Shown piece by piece: positions 14,357 to 17,032 of a stretch of 17,032 nucleotides of DNA. This DNA comes from Phycisphaerae bacterium (lineage in GTDB: Bacteria > Planctomycetota > Phycisphaerae > UBA1845). Below the pieces are notes generated by a model. That model ran no database searches. It had not been told where the DNA came from and saw only the letters and a program-made list of their open reading frames with translations. The position numbers and the translations under genes are program-made. Each line of letters opens with the position of its first letter. Positions within the stretch are counted from its first letter, which is position 1. The stretch lies in NCBI GenBank assembly GCA_029260155.1, contig JAJDDU010000259.1:1-17032 (forward strand), read 5' to 3'.

Positions 14357-15460
14357 CTATCCTGGACAAGGGCCGTCATGGGCGACGCTCACACCGGCCA
14401 ATGCAGCGTAACATACGTCCTCATAGGTTTCGCCGTCACAGCCGCAGACTGTCTCGCCGGAAGGGATGCATCCGCCGGGGCGCGGTTCGCAGTGTCCGGT
14501 CCCGTCGCAATCACCTACTTCTTTGGCGCAATACTCGGATTCGTTGCAGTCGGCACTGCTCTGGCAGCCGGCGGGTATGCACTCACCTGCGTAGTCGATG
14601 CTCTCGCCGGCATGGGCGGCGAGGCAGGGGTTGTCGTAGGTTACGCCGTCACAGGCGCAGACGGGATCCCAGTCGGGCATGCAGATGATCGGCGGCGTTT
14701 GACACTGCCCGGTTCCTTCACAGTCGCCGATGGCTTTCGCGCAATATCCCCATCCTCCGCAGTCCTTGTTCGCTTGACACGAGTCGGGCAGACAGGGGCC
14801 TTCGTTGTCCACGCTTGCGCCGGCCTGTGCGGCGTAGCAGGGGGTGAGATAGGTGATGCCGTCGCAGCCGCACACGGGGTCCCAACCGGGGACGCACACA
14901 AGCGGTCGCGTTACGCACTGCCCGAACCCGTCGCAGTTGCCAACTGCTTTGGCGCAGAAATCAGCTGCATCGCATTCCGCGTTGGCTTGGCACCCGGGCG
15001 GTAAACACGAGCCCTCGTGACCGACGCTCACCCCGGCCAACGCAGCGAAACATGCGTTGGTGTAAGTGATGCCATCGCAGCCGCACACGGGCGCCGGCAT
15101 GTCCAAGCAGTCGTTGGGGCGGGGATTGCAGGTTCCGTCGTCCTGACACGCGCCGAGGAGTTTGGCGCAGTATTCGTCGCCGGCGCAGTCATTGCCGGTC
15201 GCGCAAACCTGACACGCGGGCAAGTCACCGGTGAACGCGGCTTGGAGCATTGCGTAGTCGAGGAGATCGACATCGCAGTCACGGTCGAGGTCGCCGATGG
15301 GGCGGCCTTGTGTATCGACGGCGGCTCCTTGCGGCGTGTCGCAGCATACGTCGTAGTGATCGTCGACGCCGTCGCCGTCAGCATCGTAGGCGCGCGTGAG
15401 TGCGGTCGGCCCGAATGCGACGAGAATCATTCCAAACGAAAGTATCTTTTTCGAGCACAT
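14357..15460 (-). CDS. Secreted protein with dockerin-like segment and four Kazal-like repeats
   Basis: 367 residues. ATG 15460 is chosen for its AGAAGGGG ribosome binding site and because a signal peptide starts there (MCSKKILSFGMILVAFGPTA, cleavage near residue 24). The frame stays open upstream to 15781, but that part reads as non-coding. Residues 26-55 resemble a Ca-binding thrombospondin-3/EF-type loop (DADGDGVDDHYD). GDLDRDCDVDLLDYAMLQAAFTG is a single dockerin-like repeat. Then come four 67-residue modules with an exact 71-residue period (86-152, 157-223, 228-294, 299-365), each with ten Cys. Each has an N-terminal half (CxxNxxCxxxxYCAKxxGxC) and a Kazal-type half (PVCGCDGxTYxNxCxAAxAGxSV). 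Kazal domains are classically serine-protease inhibitors, but here the predicted P1 residues are Asp120, Pro191, Pro262 and Pro333. A structural or binding role is therefore as likely as inhibition. Confidence 0.88.
   Translation of the reverse strand: MCSKKILSFGMILVAFGPTALTRAYDADGDGVDDHYDVCCDTPQGAAVDTQGRPIGDLDRDCDVDLLDYAMLQAAFTGDLPACQVCATGNDCAGDEYCAKLLGACQDDGTCNPRPNDCLDMPAPVCGCDGITYTNACFAALAGVSVGHEGSCLPPGCQANAECDAADFCAKAVGNCDGFGQCVTRPLVCVPGWDPVCGCDGITYLTPCYAAQAGASVDNEGPCLPDSCQANKDCGGWGYCAKAIGDCEGTGQCQTPPIICMPDWDPVCACDGVTYDNPCLAAHAGESIDYAGECIPAGCQSSADCNESEYCAKEVGDCDGTGHCEPRPGGCIPSGETVCGCDGETYEDVCYAALAGVSVAHDGPCPG
14366..15205 (-). repeat. Four in-gene tandem repeats of 213 bp encoding the Cys-rich Kazal modules
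   Basis: The four modules repeat every 71 codons with identical spacing of all ten cysteines. Copies differ at many codons, so the array is old rather than a recent expansion. The last copy differs most around its reactive loop (IPSGET instead of the WDP version). Confidence 0.85.
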
Positions 15461-15483
15461 GTGCACACCCCTTCTCTCACGCT

Positions 15484-15498
15484 GCGCCCGAAGGGCGC
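15484..15498 (-). promoter_or_regulatory. GC-rich hairpin in the leader of the Kazal-repeat gene
   Basis: GCGCCC and GGGCGC form a perfect 6-bp stem around a 3-base loop, 24 bases upstream of the ATG and just before the ribosome binding site region. It could affect translation or message stability. Confidence 0.35.
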
Positions 15499-15549
15499 GA
15501 CAAATTGCCGAAGCAAGACTCGCCCTTCGCTTGAGCATTGCCATGCAGT

Positions 15550-15578
15550 AGTTTAACGTTTTGGCGCGGCCGATGCAA
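15550..15578 (-). promoter_or_regulatory. Candidate promoter of the Kazal-repeat gene
   Basis: On the minus strand TTGCAT (15578-15573) and TAAACT (15555-15550) are 17 bases apart. The start of transcription would be near 15543, giving a leader of about 80 bases. The -35 hexamer is the same as in the candidate promoter of the subtilisin-like gene. Confidence 0.35.
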
Positions 15579-15813
15579 AGATCACGTGTTGAGCGCTTCG
15601 CGGCCCCGCGTTCAGATGCGGAATTCGGGCTGGGCTGTGTTTGGGGCGGCGGGAGTCGAAAGTGTAAGGGGTTGAAGCGCAGAAATTGCAGGGAGAGGAG
15701 AGGTTCTGGGGAGTCGTGGGACTCTTCGACAAGCAGATTCTCGATGCGCGGGGGAATGTGGGGCGCGTGTTTGAAGGCCAAAGGTCGAGATGCTGGCGCC
15801 TTGGGGTCTTAAT

Positions 15814-15848
15814 CTCCAACCTTCAACCTTCAATCTTCAACCTTCAAC
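15814..15848. repeat. Five-unit 7-bp tandem repeat across the end of the RdgC-like gene
   Basis: Plus-strand units are CTCCAAC, CTTCAAC, CTTCAAT, CTTCAAC, CTTCAAC with no interruptions. The array contains the stop codon of the minus-strand gene (TGA at 15839-15837). Read on the minus strand, four of the units contain TGA, and because the period is 7, successive units place it in different frames. Confidence 0.85.
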
Positions 15849-17032
15849 CACTTCCGCGGGGAATCGGATTGTGACATCTGCTGGGGCGTCGGTTTTTGGG
15901 GTCTTGCCGGCGGCCCATTGCTTGATGGTCGAGAGTTCGCGGGGCCAATCGGCGGCGGCACGGCGGCCTAGGAAGAGGCTGAAAAGCATATCGAGCATGC
16001 CGGCGGCTTCGGTCACTTGATGGAAACGCTCTTCGAGAATGGCGCGGCGGTCGTTTTGCTCGGGGTCCGGCAGACGCAAGGCGGACACGTTGAACTTGGG
16101 ACCGTCGAGGACGAGCGAAAACTCTGCGCCAGACGTCCCGACGATCAAGCCGGCCTTGGTGGGTTGTTTTCCGATCTTGAGCGCGGCGCGCGCTTCGGGG
16201 GCGGCGGCGGGTCCGTCGCAGTGGATGATGTCGCGGCCTGTCGTTTTGAAATCGCAATCAAGTTGCATGGTCTTGGCGATCATTACGGCCAACTGTCGCC
16301 CGGCGTTGTCGAACGTGCCTTGGCCCTTATCCGTGCGGTGCCACAGCCAAGTGAGAAACTCGCGGCCGAAGAACGTCCGGTCGTTGAAGTCGAAACCATT
16401 GTCGTCCTCGATGCGCATCTCGGCGACCAGATGGAAAGGTTCGGCGTCTTCGACTGCCCGGGGATCGCCGGCAGCGTCTGTGATGCGGTAGGCCAATCGG
16501 TCGGAGTCACCGGATTCGAGGGGGAGGTCGAACGTATCGCGAAAGAGCGTGATGAACGCGTCCGAGGCCGCACTGCCGAGATTGCCGAAGTAGATCACGC
16601 TCGTCTGCATATCGATCAGGATGGGCACGGCTGAGATGCGGCGGTACAAGCCTGCCCTCGCTTCTTTCTCCGCTTTGGCCTGGGCGGATTCGCGCGCTAT
16701 CTTGCGTTCGGCCTTGCTTAGAAAGTCTTTACCGGCTGCGTCTTTTACGGCGGCCTCTTCGATCTGGGCGTAGCTGCGGACAATGGCCGGCGGCGGTGCG
16801 GTTCGGTCGAATCGCATCTGAAAGAACGCGAATTGATCGAAGGCGATCTTCTCCAGGGTGATGGCCGTGTCGAGCGCGTGCTCCGCCGATACCCAGCCCG
16901 TCTCGACGCCGTCAGGCGTCGCGACGCCGTGTTTGCCGAAGGCGTGGTTGTTGAGGGCCTCGACGAAAGCATCATCGACGCGGTTGGGGACTTGGCCGCC
17001 GATGAAGAAACGTCGGAAGCTGACGGGTCCGG
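15837..17032 (-). CDS. RdgC-like protein, 5' end missing (runs off right edge)
   Basis: The frame is open from base 17030 to the TGA at 15837, giving 398 visible codons. The ATG at 16817 is internal because coding-like sequence continues upstream (VSFRRFFIGG, then AFGKHGVATPDGVETGWVS). By eye, the layout recalls the recombination-associated DNA-binding protein RdgC. There is an N-terminal beta-rich part with a GW-containing segment, a basic coiled helix (KAERKIARESAQAKAEKEAR, about residues 106-125), then SAVPILIDMQTSVIYFGNLG and LFRDTFDL. A C-terminal region follows, with LDCDFKTTGRDIIHCDG and FNVSALRL. RdgC binds DNA and modulates RecA. Similarity to the E. coli protein is faint, so the name is tentative; an uncharacterised RdgC-related planctomycete family is an equally fair description. 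The C-terminus (EVVEG) is encoded by a 7-bp tandem repeat. Confidence 0.55.
   Translation of the reverse strand, partial: GPVSFRRFFIGGQVPNRVDDAFVEALNNHAFGKHGVATPDGVETGWVSAEHALDTAITLEKIAFDQFAFFQMRFDRTAPPPAIVRSYAQIEEAAVKDAAGKDFLSKAERKIARESAQAKAEKEARAGLYRRISAVPILIDMQTSVIYFGNLGSAASDAFITLFRDTFDLPLESGDSDRLAYRITDAAGDPRAVEDAEPFHLVAEMRIEDDNGFDFNDRTFFGREFLTWLWHRTDKGQGTFDNAGRQLAVMIAKTMQLDCDFKTTGRDIIHCDGPAAAPEARAALKIGKQPTKAGLIVGTSGAEFSLVLDGPKFNVSALRLPDPEQNDRRAILEERFHQVTEAAGMLDMLFSLFLGRRAAADWPRELSTIKQWAAGKTPKTDAPADVTIRFPAEVVEG

Larger units (their letters stand above)
15461..15836. other. Intergenic region upstream of the Kazal-repeat gene
   Basis: About 375 bp without a credible gene. It holds a candidate promoter (15550-15578) and a leader hairpin (15484-15498) for the Kazal-repeat gene, plus part of a 7-bp tandem repeat at its right end (15814-15848). 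The stretch from 15580 to 15813 shows nothing recognisable. Confidence 0.6.

Noticed and set aside
14357..15205. CRISPR array or minisatellite suggested by regular spacing
   Set aside because: The periodicity is of 71-codon protein modules with diverged DNA, not identical short repeats with unique spacers.
15461..15781. N-terminal extension of the Kazal-repeat gene
   Set aside because: The frame is open, but a good ribosome binding site and signal peptide point to ATG 15460; the added residues read as non-coding and would bury the signal sequence.

Overview
The window looks like a piece of a GC-rich Planctomycetota chromosome, most likely Phycisphaerae or a related lineage. This is judged from protein style, not from a marker gene. 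Two secreted proteins carry the Asp-rich, dockerin-like tail common in that phylum. There is also a secreted parallel beta-helix protein, a DUF1570-type protein, and intergenic REP-like palindromes. No rRNA, tRNA, CRISPR array, transposase or phage gene was seen.

Layout. Position 1-434 (minus) is the N-terminus of a secreted right-handed beta-helix protein that runs off the left edge. About 1.1 kb with no convincing gene follows; it holds a possible decayed gene fragment (1133-1393) and a double palindrome (1409-1457). At 1600-3239 (plus) an ATP-grasp ligase overlaps a HAD phosphatase. At 3443-7102 (plus) lies a 1219-residue secreted subtilisin-family protease with jelly-roll, fibronectin-like, GATase-like and dockerin-like parts. 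Convergent to it, 12562-7131 (minus) is a four-gene operon for a 2-oxoacid oxidoreductase of the pyruvate:ferredoxin oxidoreductase (POR) superfamily. In transcription order it encodes a gamma / GltD-like flavoprotein / 8Fe ferredoxin fusion, a catalytic alpha subunit, a TPP-binding beta subunit, and a divergent KorA-like alpha paralogue. After about 660 bp of non-coding DNA come a DUF1570-type putative metallopeptidase (plus, 13228-14337) and, convergent to it, a secreted protein with four Kazal-like repeats (minus, 15460-14357). The right edge (15837-17032, minus) holds most of a gene resembling RdgC.

How the genes work together. Only the 2-oxoacid oxidoreductase operon is a clear functional unit. 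The first gene supplies the POR gamma domain, a flavoprotein with FAD and NAD(P) sites, and a two-cluster ferredoxin on one chain. The simplest reading is a CoA-dependent 2-oxoacid oxidoreductase that can pass electrons to NAD(P)+ as well as, or instead of, free ferredoxin. The 2-oxoacid substrate cannot be read from the sequence. The ATP-grasp and HAD genes are probably translationally coupled and may act on one small-molecule pathway. The protease, the Kazal-repeat protein, the DUF1570 protein and the beta-helix protein all look exported.

The points most worth a second look are: the redox fusion and its odd fourth subunit; Kazal repeats whose predicted reactive-site residue is Pro in three of four copies; a 7-bp tandem repeat that supplies stop codons in all three frames at the end of the RdgC-like gene; and several unrelated perfect palindromes between genes.
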